63,577 bases of DNA from positions 1-63,577 of the IMG/VR virus record IMGVR_UViG_3300033183_000158. The stretch is one strand, 5' to 3'. Source of the DNA: a virus. Each line of letters starts with the position of its first letter. Position 1 is the stretch's first letter. Position numbers and translations under genes: made by a program. Of the stretch, positions 14,432 through 23,087 are shown piece by piece. The notes below the pieces were generated by a model. It ran no database searches, was not told the DNA's origin, and saw only the letters and a program-made list of their open reading frames with translations.

Positions 14432-15550
14432 CTACCAAACTATCGGATTTTGATTTGTAGACTCTAAGAACTCATTACATCTAGTAAAATGCTTACACCC
14501 AAAGAAACCTTTATGTGCCGAGAATGGCGACGGGTGTGATGCTTTTAATACTAGGTGCTTGTCATGATCTATCATGCCTTCAAACTCTTGAGCATGTTTA
14601 CCCCATAGCATAAATACCATAGGTCTATGGGTATTATTAGGACGGGCTAATAAATGTTTTAGGGTTGCCTTAGTAAATTGTTGCCACCCTAGCTTAGAGT
14701 GCGAAGCAGCATGTCCTTTCTCTACAGTTAATACAGTATTGATTAGGAATACTCCTTGCTTTGCCCAGTGCTCTAGGTTAGTTTGAATGTTGAGGTAGAA
14801 CCCCTCAGCATAATCTTCTTCAACCTCTTTTAGTATGTTCTTAAGAGATGGTGGTACTTTCAACTGTCCTTTTTTTATAGAAAAAGCCAGTCCGTGAGCA
14901 CTACCATCGTGGTATGGATCTTGACCAATGACAACAACGCGTACATCATTATAAGGCGTAAGCTTATACGCATTAAAGATGTCGTTGTTCTCAGGGTATA
15001 CTATAGTACGCTTACGAAGGTTTGCCACCCTCTTACCAAGTTCCTGCATGTAAGCATTCTTAAACTCGGAATACAATACTGTGTACCATTCGTACCCTAG
15101 TAAGTTCATACGCTTCTGGTCCATACTATCTTTACACACTATATCCCAGTGCTTACAACGCAGAAAGATCTTCTCCATGTATCCTTTGTTGTTGCTCTTA
15201 TAGTTCATGTAAAAAGAGTTCCGTTCGATATTGTAGGCTTCTGCAGTGTATGTTGCAAAGTCTGTTTCATACACTACCTTTTCTACATAAGGAACCAACG
15301 ACTTTAGAATAGTCCAACTAAACGTGTTGCGGTGCTTGTTTTGTTCTTTCTCTTTCTTGTAGAGAATCATTTCGTTATCCACCGTACGTATAGTACCTAC
15401 TAATCTAGAGCGGTCGTCGTCCCCAGGTTCAATGAGAAAGACATTGAGTCCTTCATCTGTTTGTTTGCCATATATTTTAGCGCCGTAAGGATCAGCACTA
15501 ATAGGCATCAAGTCTTGAGCTAAGCTCTCCAGTTTCTCTTCAACCGTCAT
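14432..15550 (-). CDS. ung: Uracil-DNA glycosylase (family 1) with extra N-terminal region
   Basis: Residues about 165-372 form a complete family 1 uracil-DNA glycosylase: GQDPYH at 209-214 with the catalytic Asp211, PPSLKNI at 233-239, FLINTVLTV at 268-276, FMLWG at 313-317 and HPSPFSAHKGF at 339-349. The enzyme removes uracil from DNA. About 160 residues precede it, with no recognised domain; ordinary Ung is about 220 residues, so this is a fusion or a phage-specific addition. The gene overlaps a 67-aa gene at its start and is followed by a strong terminator. Carrying Ung implies that this phage's DNA does not contain uracil in place of thymine. Confidence 0.93.
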   Translation of the reverse strand: MTVEEKLESLAQDLMPISADPYGAKIYGKQTDEGLNVFLIEPGDDDRSRLVGTIRTVDNEMILYKKEKEQNKHRNTFSWTILKSLVPYVEKVVYETDFATYTAEAYNIERNSFYMNYKSNNKGYMEKIFLRCKHWDIVCKDSMDQKRMNLLGYEWYTVLYSEFKNAYMQELGKRVANLRKRTIVYPENNDIFNAYKLTPYNDVRVVVIGQDPYHDGSAHGLAFSIKKGQLKVPPSLKNILKEVEEDYAEGFYLNIQTNLEHWAKQGVFLINTVLTVEKGHAASHSKLGWQQFTKATLKHLLARPNNTHRPMVFMLWGKHAQEFEGMIDHDKHLVLKASHPSPFSAHKGFFGCKHFTRCNEFLESTNQNPIVW

Positions 15551-15743
15551 AATACTTTTCTAAAATGTACTGCCGAAATTCTTCTTGAGTACCCTCCCAA
15601 TAGGGTCGGGAGTAGAGTGTGCCCTTGATTTTACAGGACACACCCTTTCCCTGGGCTAGAATTTCATCATGCTTTTTCTTGGCTTGTTCAGCAAGCTTCT
15701 TGGTCTTTTCGATCGACTCTAGTCGTTCTAGTCTACTGATCAT
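15540..15743 (-). CDS. Hypothetical protein, 67 aa
   Basis: The N-terminal half is a charged helix (ERLESIEKTKKLAEQAKKKH), probably a coiled coil; the C-terminal half has GTLYSRPYWEGTQEEF. Its stop overlaps the glycosylase start by 11 nt and its start overlaps the nuclease stop by 11 nt. It may assist one of these two DNA enzymes, but nothing in the sequence proves it. Confidence 0.7.
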   Translation of the reverse strand: MISRLERLESIEKTKKLAEQAKKKHDEILAQGKGVSCKIKGTLYSRPYWEGTQEEFRQYILEKYYDG

Positions 15744-16713
15744 CAGTTAAGGTTAAGATAAATTGTGTTGGATCTTGAATGTCTTCCATGTCATCTACCC
15801 AGTTACCACTGGTAGTATGAAAATCAATACGACTTATAAGACTGTCAATCTCTTCCTCGCCCTTAGCAATGTAATTGTCTGAGGGGTCTATCTTAAATAC
15901 TCTACACAAATGCGGTTCTGTAGTCATCACCGCTACAATGTAACAAGCTTCACATGTATACTCAGGACCTAGTAACGACTGCAGCGCTCTAATATAGAAT
16001 GCTAACTGTCTGTAGGTTCTGTAGTATTCAAATGCAGAATTGTACTTTGAAATGTGTTTGGAAGTAGTCTTAAGATCTACAAGAGTAAACGTCTTCGCCT
16101 CACGGTTAACGCCAAATCTATCAATCTTACTGCGACACTTAACGGTACGATCAGTACCTGGTACAGGCATCTCAAAGTATACTTCCTTCTCTGCTACCCA
16201 CTCGTAGTGCTCATTGCTTTTAGAGTCAAGCAAATCACGAGCTATACGATTACGGTTAAGAGAGGTTGTACATTGATACAAAGTGTTGAGTGTACTATGA
16301 TCTACAAGTTGCTTACCATCGTTAGATAGTATAGCATGATAGTACTCTTCACCACTTGCAATAACCTTTGATACGACTGTATCATCCTTCCACTTTCCGC
16401 CATACTCTGCATTACCTGCTGCAGTTAGTATCTCTTCTCTGAGGTAGGATAGATCTTCTCCGTTACTATTAGCGATTACTTCATCGATTATAGTACGGAT
16501 TGTGTCGGACGGCATATCAATAGACAAAGCATTGAACTGTTCTGGTTCAAGTTTGTATTGATGAATCAGAGTACCGAGCTCGAGTGCTCTACTCTGAATG
16601 TCTTCTAGTTCACCATTAAGGTACTTGTAGTACTTCTGTGCCGATCCTTCTTGCTCTGGATTAATTAAAGACAATGAGCTGTTGCTGATGTCTTTGCTCT
16701 TGTAATACTCCAT
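15733..16713 (-). CDS. PD-(D/E)XK nuclease, RecB/exonuclease VIII-like
   Basis: 326 aa. The order of motifs fits the RecB-type PD-(D/E)XK nucleases: an early GTLIHQY helix, EWVAEKEVYFE, CRSKIDRFG carrying the acidic residue, FTLVDLKTT as the D-x-K catalytic motif, and YRQLAFYIRAL as the QxxxY helix. Such proteins in phage replication modules resect double-stranded ends for recombination, working with Sak4-type or single-strand annealing proteins such as the one at 23791. The start forms a TAATG overlap with the gene upstream. Confidence 0.85.
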   Translation of the reverse strand: MEYYKSKDISNSSLSLINPEQEGSAQKYYKYLNGELEDIQSRALELGTLIHQYKLEPEQFNALSIDMPSDTIRTIIDEVIANSNGEDLSYLREEILTAAGNAEYGGKWKDDTVVSKVIASGEEYYHAILSNDGKQLVDHSTLNTLYQCTTSLNRNRIARDLLDSKSNEHYEWVAEKEVYFEMPVPGTDRTVKCRSKIDRFGVNREAKTFTLVDLKTTSKHISKYNSAFEYYRTYRQLAFYIRALQSLLGPEYTCEACYIVAVMTTEPHLCRVFKIDPSDNYIAKGEEEIDSLISRIDFHTTSGNWVDDMEDIQDPTQFILTLTDDQ

Positions 16714-16922
16714 TAAAATTCTAATAATTTTCTACGTCGCTCGTACTTACGAATAAGTTGAGCGCAACATTGCACTTTAAGATCCCACTTAGGTGTGTCA
16801 CCTTTGGTAGATTCTATGCTAGTGTTTACAATATCCCATCTAAGGGTATTGATATAACTATCAACGAATCTTTTGTGGGCTCTCTTCCTTCTTGCTGTTC
16901 GAATTAAATCTGAGATTGTCAT
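16713..16922 (-). CDS. Small basic protein, 69 aa
   Basis: Starts MTISDLIRTARRKRAHKRF and is rich in R and K throughout, so it may bind nucleic acid. The frame is open for 25 more codons upstream, but that stretch overlaps a better-looking small gene (16861-16989), so I use the internal ATG. The stop shares bases with the nuclease start. Confidence 0.55.
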   Translation of the reverse strand: MTISDLIRTARRKRAHKRFVDSYINTLRWDIVNTSIESTKGDTPKWDLKVQCCAQLIRKYERRRKLLEF

Positions 16923-16989
16923 CTGGGATTTCTTTTTTGAGGATTTCTTCACGCCAATCGTCCCAGTAGATAAAGGTTTGTTTTTCCAT
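16861..16989 (-). CDS. Small protein, 42 aa
   Basis: MEKQTFIYWDDWREEILKKE looks like real protein, with aromatic and acidic residues in helix-like spacing, unlike the alternative frame of the same stretch, which reads as a run of K and S. It starts 12 nt after the stop of the preceding gene and overlaps the start of the next. No family is recognised. Confidence 0.5.
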   Translation of the reverse strand: MEKQTFIYWDDWREEILKKEIPDDNLRFNSNSKKEESPQKIR

Positions 16990-17001
16990 CTATGCAATAT
17001 A

Positions 17002-17229
17002 CTATATAGTATAGCATATATCCAATGTTAACTCTAAGGTATGTCCGTCTTCAAACTCTACATTACGACCTGTTAAAGTCGAATGTGCTTGAGTACGAGC
17101 TCTTACCAATGCTCTTTCTACTGTGTCTTCTTTGTGTGTAGTTACCGTTACATCGCCCTGATGATATCCGATATACTCAGGATGCTTAAGCTTGTAGTTA
17201 AACACCCAAATCTTAGTAATCTTCTCCAT
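17002..17229 (-). CDS. Hypothetical protein, 75 aa
   Basis: Starts MEKITKIWVFNYKLKHPEYI. An upstream GTG is in frame, but the ATG at 17229 overlaps the stop of the 36-aa gene as TGATG, which favours it. The peptide has alternating hydrophobic residues (DVTVTTHK, HTLELTLDICYTI), pointing to a small beta-rich domain. Function unknown. Confidence 0.65.
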   Translation of the reverse strand: MEKITKIWVFNYKLKHPEYIGYHQGDVTVTTHKEDTVERALVRARTQAHSTLTGRNVEFEDGHTLELTLDICYTI

Positions 17230-17339
17230 CACCACGTCGATATGTAGGCAATCAATGTAAGCCTCAGTCTAAGTCTTAGTCTCCTTAGTAAAGGAAGCTT
17301 CTTAAACTCTGCTGTTTGATAGAAATCTTCTAATTCCAT
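17229..17339 (-). CDS. Small basic, amphipathic protein, 36 aa
   Basis: MELEDFYQTAEF precedes a run of alternating L and R (LLRRLRLRLRLTL) that could form an amphipathic strand or helix. It begins 16 nt downstream of the hairpin that follows rIIB, and its TGA overlaps the next ATG (TGATG). Coupling is the main support. Confidence 0.45.
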   Translation of the reverse strand: MELEDFYQTAEFKKLPLLRRLRLRLRLTLIAYISTW

Positions 17340-17354
17340 AATTCACTTTTGTTA

Positions 17355-17382
17355 TATAGGGGATCCCGAAGGACCCCCTATA
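17355..17382 (-). terminator. Hairpin with UUCG loop after rIIB
   Basis: The stem 17355-17366 with 17371-17382 has 11 of 12 pairs and, read on the minus strand, a cUUCGg loop that makes RNA hairpins very stable. It starts 14 nt after the rIIB stop. No long T-run follows, so it may slow or process the transcript, or protect the 3' end, rather than fully terminate. Confidence 0.65.
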
Positions 17383-17395
17383 ACCACCAACCAAA

Positions 17396-18715
17396 TTAAC
17401 CAACTAACACTAGTCGATCCTTAATTAAACTCTTACGCTCGATAAGTTCTTCGTGCGTAATATCCATGCTTGTGATGTTGTCTAAGCCTTCATACTCTTC
17501 CAAGAGTTTGTTAAGCTTAGCCTCCTCAATAGCTGTATAGTCTTCTTCGAAGTAACGAGTATCAACCTCACGGATGCTACCGTCATCGTTCAACTTACAA
17601 ATAGCATAAGGCAAGTACTCACAAGTACGCATCTTCTCGAAATCATAGTCGTAAGGTACGGCTACAACATTCATGGGAGACACTAGACAAGCTAAGATAT
17701 AATTTGTTTTGGAATTACCACCAAAGCCTGCAACATATCCTGGAGCACCCACATGCAAACCTGAAGAACAAGTATTGTTTGGGTCGTTATCACACTCTTC
17801 ACGAGGCATAGTAACGGCTTCACCCAACATAATAGTAGACTTGCGAGTATGCCAGTCTGTAAATGTAGGAGTATCGAAGTCCATGCCTTTAATGATGGAT
17901 GTATACAAATCAGACAACAATCCTTCGTACACAATATCAACATCTAATGTAGATGTGTAGTATGTATCAAGAGTTTCGTTGTACTCCCACTCTTCTGGAA
18001 TACCACCATTATTTATAGCAGCAATTACATCTTTCATGCGTACTTCTTCAAGATCTCTCTCAGATCCCTCTTCAACTGCAGTAATAAAATCATCTGCAGT
18101 TTCATAGGTACAACCTTCGCCGATCTCAGTAAATACAATCTCATCATCAATGCTGTATACATGGATGTTATCTGTATTCTGACCAGAAGCTTTCTTGTAG
18201 ATGTACTCACTAGCAATAGCAAGAGCTAGATCTTTCTTGCTCTCGCCTTTCCAAGCCACAGACTTGTAGGCAATAAAGTAACCTTTGTCTGTAATAGGGA
18301 ATGAGAAACGCTCAGCAAACTGGAACAAGCTTTGACGTACATGCTTGTCTGGGTTTAGCATAAGCAACTTCCAGAAGTTCACTAAAGGTTCAGTAGATAG
18401 ACCAAGGTCTACATACTCTTTAATCTTTAGCATCAACCCTGTAGGGATTGGTTCAGAGTAATTTCCGAGATAGAAATTACCGTCGTTATCACGTGTAAGA
18501 CCTGCAATGTCTTTCATGCGATAGTTAGGATCTGTCATATCCAAAAGCTCATCATAAGCTTCTGCATCGTTTGCTAATGCTTGGCTGCGCAACTGCGCAA
18601 CCTTAGCAAATAGATCTTTTGATTCGTCTTCGTCGGCACAAACGAATTGTTTAGTAGCACCGTCGATGTTAAGCGTAACGTTTAGTCCGCTACGCAAGGC
18701 AAAAATTCTAGCCAT
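17396..18715 (-). CDS. rIIB: rIIB-like protein
   Basis: 439 aa. Two segments typical of the phage rIIB family are visible: an N-terminal part ending in NFWKLLMLNPDK and FPITDKGYFIAYKSV, and a C-terminal part with TCSSGLHVGAPGYVAGFG and LACLVSPMNVVAVPYDYD. In T4, rIIA and rIIB act together at the membrane and are needed in certain lysogenic hosts and for control of lysis. Here the gene directly follows the rIIA-like gene and its ATG overlaps the rIIA TAG stop. Such pairs occur in several crAss-like and other large phages. Confidence 0.82.
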   Translation of the reverse strand: MARIFALRSGLNVTLNIDGATKQFVCADEDESKDLFAKVAQLRSQALANDAEAYDELLDMTDPNYRMKDIAGLTRDNDGNFYLGNYSEPIPTGLMLKIKEYVDLGLSTEPLVNFWKLLMLNPDKHVRQSLFQFAERFSFPITDKGYFIAYKSVAWKGESKKDLALAIASEYIYKKASGQNTDNIHVYSIDDEIVFTEIGEGCTYETADDFITAVEEGSERDLEEVRMKDVIAAINNGGIPEEWEYNETLDTYYTSTLDVDIVYEGLLSDLYTSIIKGMDFDTPTFTDWHTRKSTIMLGEAVTMPREECDNDPNNTCSSGLHVGAPGYVAGFGGNSKTNYILACLVSPMNVVAVPYDYDFEKMRTCEYLPYAICKLNDDGSIREVDTRYFEEDYTAIEEAKLNKLLEEYEGLDNITSMDITHEELIERKSLIKDRLVLVG

Positions 18716-20909
18716 AACACTTGAGTTTAGAATTAAAGTTAATTAAGTTAATGTAATGTTCGATCGCTTTGAATGCATCAGAATCTTCTTCCCATGTTCT
18801 GCTTACAAATTCATGCATAGGATGGGCATTCTTCCATTCAGTTAGATACTCGTTAAGGTTTGATATGCTTACTTGTCCCTCATTTGGTATTGTAATATAC
18901 TCATTATCAGGATTATATGCAAATTTAAATACCTTTTCAAAGCGTTTGGTTACAAACTCTGGTATTGCTCTACGCTTATTAGCTATAGTATCAAAGACAG
19001 GGTTGTTTGTAGCCAGCATCCAAGGCATATCCATAATCATATTGTAATTATAGATGCGCGATATCTGACTGTAGAATCTCGGAACAAACTGCTCTACATC
19101 TACAGCATTATGATGTCCTTTAAAGTATTTCTTACGCTGTTCGGATATCATAATAAACTTGACATTGCGAAACACTCTAGAGTAATAAGTCTCACGGTCA
19201 AGCTGTCTTGGATGAGCTCCGTAATACATCAGTTCAAATGCATGCATAAGCTTCTCACGTTGCTTGCTATTACCGTATACAATCATCTTATTATACTTCA
19301 GGATGTCTGATACTTTATTTTGTTTTTGTTCAAACAAAGTATCATCATCAAGATTTATATAAATACGCTTGTATGGAATCACTTCTACGCTACGCACAAC
19401 AGATCCACGCTTACGAGATTGCTTGTAAGACTCTATCCAATCTTCAGGAATAACTAGATCGTCGTAGCTTTCTGTCTCCTTAACTACTTCTTTGATCATA
19501 TGCTTAAAGTAGATATCTGCTTGACCATAGTTAGGAGTACCCAAGCCTTTGACTTTGTAAAAGTTTGCAATAGAAGCCCTGTAATCAGGATCTAGTTTTA
19601 CTGCTACAAACTTTCCGTAGGTTTCTTGGATGTAGGCGTCCTTCATAGCGCTCATACGATCTCTAACGCGGAATATCTTAGCGCCTTTTAGATGTCTCTC
19701 GGGGCTATGATATCTGTCTGTAGTGTCGTACAAAAGTCTACACAAGGGCAAACCTTTAAGAATTCTAGGAGACGCTTTGTCTGTAAATCCTAAAGACTTG
19801 TGCACTGTAATAAAGAACAAAGGGTTGCTTGGCATACTATCTAGATTTTCTAGAGGTTCATACACTGCTTCAGCACGCTCAAAGAAGTAACTAGAAATTA
19901 GTATACATTCATCGTTTACACGAAGCTTACTACTGTTCTCACGAGTGATGTCGTAGTAAGTCTTCAAATCTGAAGTCCTGTTGTTCTTTTCAGCCAATGC
20001 TTTCGCTTCTTGCTTAAAGTCTTCAACCTTTTGTTTGATAGCCTTACGAGTCTTAGTGTTGTACTCTACAGACTCACGGTTCATAGTCACACTAATCTCA
20101 CCTACATCAAAGTACAAAGCAAAGTTACCAGACTGCTGATGGTAGTACACATCTTCAAGTCCAGCGGCTCTCCAGTCTAACGGATAACCTACCTTGCCAA
20201 CACACAATTGAATTCTGTCATTGGCTGTACCGTTTGTAGTATGAATCCAGTGCTTGCCTTTAAAGATCTTGTAGTCGTTATTGATATCTTCACCTGGTAT
20301 CTTGTAGGTGATGTTATCAAAGTAACGCAACTGATCTTTGACAGCGTTCAGGAAGTAACGATAGTCGTTGTCGTTAGCAATAGGAATAATTACCTGCGTA
20401 CCGTTAATCTTATCAGTCGTTGATGTAGACATCAAACTAATAATAGGTACCTGCTCGCCTTTATGAATAACGTAGTTGTATTCTGTAGAATCTACACGAG
20501 TTACAACATTAAAGCTATCTGCGTAGGCAAGAGGAGACTTAGCACCGATGCCAAAACCGCCGATCTGATCGTTGGTATCACGCTTTGTAGATGCAAAGTA
20601 TTTAGAGTAAATATTCTTAATGCGTTCTGGAGACAAGCCAGGACCAAAGTCTTCGAAGATAATTTTACCTTCATCAAACCCAGGCTGGACCATTCTTACT
20701 TGCACATCAAGCTGTTGATCTACTTCTTCATGCGCGTCAAAGCAATTAGAAGTAATTTCTCGCACAATACTACCAAACTTATCGGAGTACAATGCGTCTG
20801 AGAATCCCTTGAACAGGACTCCCAATGATTCTGTGTCTATGGAGAATTCGGTATCTTGCACATCTCCAAGCACTTCCACTTCGTTCTGAGAAAACTGATT
20901 TAGTTTCAT
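18708..20909 (-). CDS. rIIA: rIIA-like protein, GHKL ATPase fold
   Basis: 733 aa. The first 130 residues form a GHKL ATP-binding site: REITSNCFDAHEE (E51, N55, D58) for the magnesium helix, DFGPG at 87-91, and GGFGIGAKSPLAYA at 117-130 as the glycine-rich lid. This is the same fold as Hsp90, MutL and topoisomerase VI. The remaining 600 residues have no recognised domain and are rich in Y and K. Its ATG overlaps the stop of the NinB-like gene (ATGA), and rIIB follows directly. Role as in the rIIA/rIIB pair; the host system it counters is unknown. Confidence 0.85.
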   Translation of the reverse strand: MKLNQFSQNEVEVLGDVQDTEFSIDTESLGVLFKGFSDALYSDKFGSIVREITSNCFDAHEEVDQQLDVQVRMVQPGFDEGKIIFEDFGPGLSPERIKNIYSKYFASTKRDTNDQIGGFGIGAKSPLAYADSFNVVTRVDSTEYNYVIHKGEQVPIISLMSTSTTDKINGTQVIIPIANDNDYRYFLNAVKDQLRYFDNITYKIPGEDINNDYKIFKGKHWIHTTNGTANDRIQLCVGKVGYPLDWRAAGLEDVYYHQQSGNFALYFDVGEISVTMNRESVEYNTKTRKAIKQKVEDFKQEAKALAEKNNRTSDLKTYYDITRENSSKLRVNDECILISSYFFERAEAVYEPLENLDSMPSNPLFFITVHKSLGFTDKASPRILKGLPLCRLLYDTTDRYHSPERHLKGAKIFRVRDRMSAMKDAYIQETYGKFVAVKLDPDYRASIANFYKVKGLGTPNYGQADIYFKHMIKEVVKETESYDDLVIPEDWIESYKQSRKRGSVVRSVEVIPYKRIYINLDDDTLFEQKQNKVSDILKYNKMIVYGNSKQREKLMHAFELMYYGAHPRQLDRETYYSRVFRNVKFIMISEQRKKYFKGHHNAVDVEQFVPRFYSQISRIYNYNMIMDMPWMLATNNPVFDTIANKRRAIPEFVTKRFEKVFKFAYNPDNEYITIPNEGQVSISNLNEYLTEWKNAHPMHEFVSRTWEEDSDAFKAIEHYINLINFNSKLKCYG

Positions 20910-21367
20910 TGATTATAACTTAATTGAGGTTCTGCACTAGGTATTTCGAGATCTAAATGGGTTGAACACCACGTTATTATAGTCTCGACATATCTAGCAA
21001 ATTCATCTGTAGATAACTCGGCAGTAGATACTGAGGTTGAACCTAGTACTTCTCCCGTATCAGGGTTGACAATGTCCTTACGACTGAAGTTTTCCTTCAG
21101 GTATAGATGGACATCTTCACGAGTAAGTGTAGCAGGAAGCTCACCTTCTCGTAGATCTTCTCGTACATAGCCGAGTTCATTTAAACGTTCGCGAATAAGA
21201 TAGACAATCACGCCCCAGTAATACCTGTTTTGTGGGTTGCTTCTTTTATTCAGCTTAGTAAGAGTGACTTGTACGTCTTTGCCTTCGTATTTAGGCAGCT
21301 CGTCTTGGAAATAGACGGCATCTATTGGAATGATCTTACCATTCCGAACTGTTGCTGTGAAGTTCAT
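20906..21367 (-). CDS. NinB-like recombination protein
   Basis: 153 aa from the chosen start MNFTATVRNGKIIP; six more codons are open upstream. RSNPQNRYYWGVIVYLIRERL and the C-terminal LSTDEFARYVETIITWCSTHL match the pattern of the NinB/Orf family, small phage proteins that bind single-stranded DNA and help RecA-independent recombination. It overlaps the RusA-like gene by 32 nt, and a NinB plus RusA pairing is a familiar phage recombination arrangement. Family assignment rests on these segments alone. Confidence 0.6.
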   Translation of the reverse strand: MNFTATVRNGKIIPIDAVYFQDELPKYEGKDVQVTLTKLNKRSNPQNRYYWGVIVYLIRERLNELGYVREDLREGELPATLTREDVHLYLKENFSRKDIVNPDTGEVLGSTSVSTAELSTDEFARYVETIITWCSTHLDLEIPSAEPQLSYNQ

Positions 21368-21953
21368 TATACAATGGATTATCAACGATCACATCACGCT
21401 CATCCTTGTATATTTGAAACACTAGTTTACGATCTTCCTCATCTTCAACAGGATAGAATTCAGGTGCAGCTGCTGCCGTGACATACATCACGTTATCTTC
21501 TGCAAGCACGCCTTCATCTACAAGCACATCTTGCATGCACTTATTGTATATCCAGAGGTTATCGAGGTCCCAGTTACCAGCGCCAACTACATCATGTAGT
21601 TGTAGTTTGATCTGTACTGGGTACTCTTCAATCGATTCGATGCCTTTTACAAACGGTTTTAGAAAAGATTTGATCTCGTTCACAACCTTACTACGGATGT
21701 GAGGTGAGTCTGTTCCTTTATAGAAATCCTGACCGTTAATCTTCTTTAAGCGGGGTGTACCGACGACACGGGGATTTGCAATAACAGGATTGCCAAGTTT
21801 GTCTACAAGAATGCCTTTGTTGTTAAAAGGCAGTCCTTGATACTTCTTGGGTATCTTACTCTTTTTCGTATAGTATTTAGCTCGTCTCTTCTTTGAGAGC
21901 ACTACGTGTTTAATATACTTTGGAACTGTAATGGATCTAATTAAATGGTTCAT
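21336..21953 (-). CDS. RusA-like Holliday junction resolvase, divergent
   Basis: 205 aa. NWDLDNLWIYNKCMQDVL followed by LAEDNVMYV resembles the acidic core of RusA resolvases (D-x-DN ... D-D), which cut four-way DNA junctions made by recombination. The N-terminal 60 residues are basic, suited to DNA binding. RusA is usually about 120 residues, so this is a longer form. It sits between a small basic gene and the NinB-like gene, consistent with a recombination role. Confidence 0.6.
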   Translation of the reverse strand: MNHLIRSITVPKYIKHVVLSKKRRAKYYTKKSKIPKKYQGLPFNNKGILVDKLGNPVIANPRVVGTPRLKKINGQDFYKGTDSPHIRSKVVNEIKSFLKPFVKGIESIEEYPVQIKLQLHDVVGAGNWDLDNLWIYNKCMQDVLVDEGVLAEDNVMYVTAAAAPEFYPVEDEEDRKLVFQIYKDERDVIVDNPLYNELHSNSSEW

Positions 21954-21955
21954 AC

Positions 21956-22099
21956 TTAAACTCTTTGCTGCAAGTAGCGCACAAATTGTCTCATCTTCAT
22001 TTGTTTCGCTGCTCTAATAGCACGAAACTTATCTCGAGAGAAGATCTTTAGGATCTTCTTCTGTATTGATTGCACTGTTGCAAGTTTTAAATCTTTCAT
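21956..22099 (-). CDS. Small basic protein, 47 aa
   Basis: MKDLKLATVQSIQKKILKIF is followed by an R and K-rich helix (FRAIRAAKQMKMRQFVRYL). It is probably helical and may bind nucleic acid. Its ATG overlaps the primase TGA (ATGA) and its stop lies 2 nt before the RusA-like start. Good context, no family. Confidence 0.6.
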   Translation of the reverse strand: MKDLKLATVQSIQKKILKIFSRDKFRAIRAAKQMKMRQFVRYLQQRV

Positions 22100-23085
22100 T
22101 TGGAAGCTTTTTTAAATGATTCTACTAACATAATTGCATAGTCCTTTCCATGCTTACGCACGAAGTCAGACCAATCTTTTGCACCATAGTCTATAGTACC
22201 AAACCTACCATTGGTTAGGAAGATTGGTTCTATATTATAGCGTCGGCTTATCTCTGATGCCATCTTTATACCTGCATAGTCAAAGTCATAGAAGGTATAC
22301 ACCTTCTTAAACTTATCTTTTAGCATGTCAATGATGTCTTCATCTGGATACGCCGATTCACTCTGTGGTGCAACAGCAGGAATGCCAAATTCATATAGAC
22401 ACATAACGTCCTTCATGCTCTTGGTTAGAACTACGAAGTCACCAGTATCATTTAACTGTTGCTGACCTTGCATTACATTGGTGTTACACATAAACCGCAT
22501 CTTATTACGGGTAGGATAGTATATCTTATACACGCCTTCATCAAACCTATATGCATAGGCAGGATCATCTTTTGTGTACCTGTATACCATCTTGCCGTTA
22601 AGCCATACGGCTTCACATGCATAGACACCAAAGTGTTGTAATGTTGTTTTCGAAATACCGAAGGACGACCAATAGTCTTTGTCTAAACCATTGAACGGTC
22701 GTATTCTAATATGTATTTCTGTGTTACGCTTCTGCGATTCACGTATCATATCGTAGTTGTATTCTACTCTTTCGACACGAGACTCGCCATCGCGTAACTT
22801 AAAGTCCTTTGCAATAATTTCTAAGGCTTCATTGAAGTTACATCCATAGATGTACTCAACAACATTGAAAGCGTTACCTGCAAAATGCCCAGAGAAATCT
22901 CTGAAGTACAGATCGCCACTTGGAGCATACCGGAACCCACATGTTGGGTTGTTATCTCGACGTAAGGGGCTGCAAATCTTTCTGTTAAATGTGATAGGAA
23001 CTCCGAGGTAGTGTTCCATGATTTGCTCTTGAGTCAAATGATTCAAGATATACTCCTTAGTCAAGGGTTCTTGTAGCTCGTACAT
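22096..23085 (-). CDS. DNA primase, DnaG-like with TOPRIM fold
   Basis: 329 aa. The N-terminal part (KICSPLRRDNNPTCGF, then LYFRDFSG and NAFNVVEYIYG) is the shortened, partly cysteine-less version of the primase zinc domain common in phages. The TOPRIM part shows VLTKSMKDVMCLYE and AVAPQSES, then FYDFDYAGIKMA with the DxD metal site. The first TOPRIM motif has K where classic DnaG has E, a pattern I believe is shared by other Bacteroidota phage primases. It would make RNA primers for the DnaB-type helicase and PolA encoded in the same block. Confidence 0.8.
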   Translation of the reverse strand: MYELQEPLTKEYILNHLTQEQIMEHYLGVPITFNRKICSPLRRDNNPTCGFRYAPSGDLYFRDFSGHFAGNAFNVVEYIYGCNFNEALEIIAKDFKLRDGESRVERVEYNYDMIRESQKRNTEIHIRIRPFNGLDKDYWSSFGISKTTLQHFGVYACEAVWLNGKMVYRYTKDDPAYAYRFDEGVYKIYYPTRNKMRFMCNTNVMQGQQQLNDTGDFVVLTKSMKDVMCLYEFGIPAVAPQSESAYPDEDIIDMLKDKFKKVYTFYDFDYAGIKMASEISRRYNIEPIFLTNGRFGTIDYGAKDWSDFVRKHGKDYAIMLVESFKKASK

Positions 23086-23087
23086 AA

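Noticed and set aside
18873-19310. 145-aa plus-strand frame opposite rIIA
   Set aside because: Composition is that of an antisense shadow and the rIIA frame explains the sequence.
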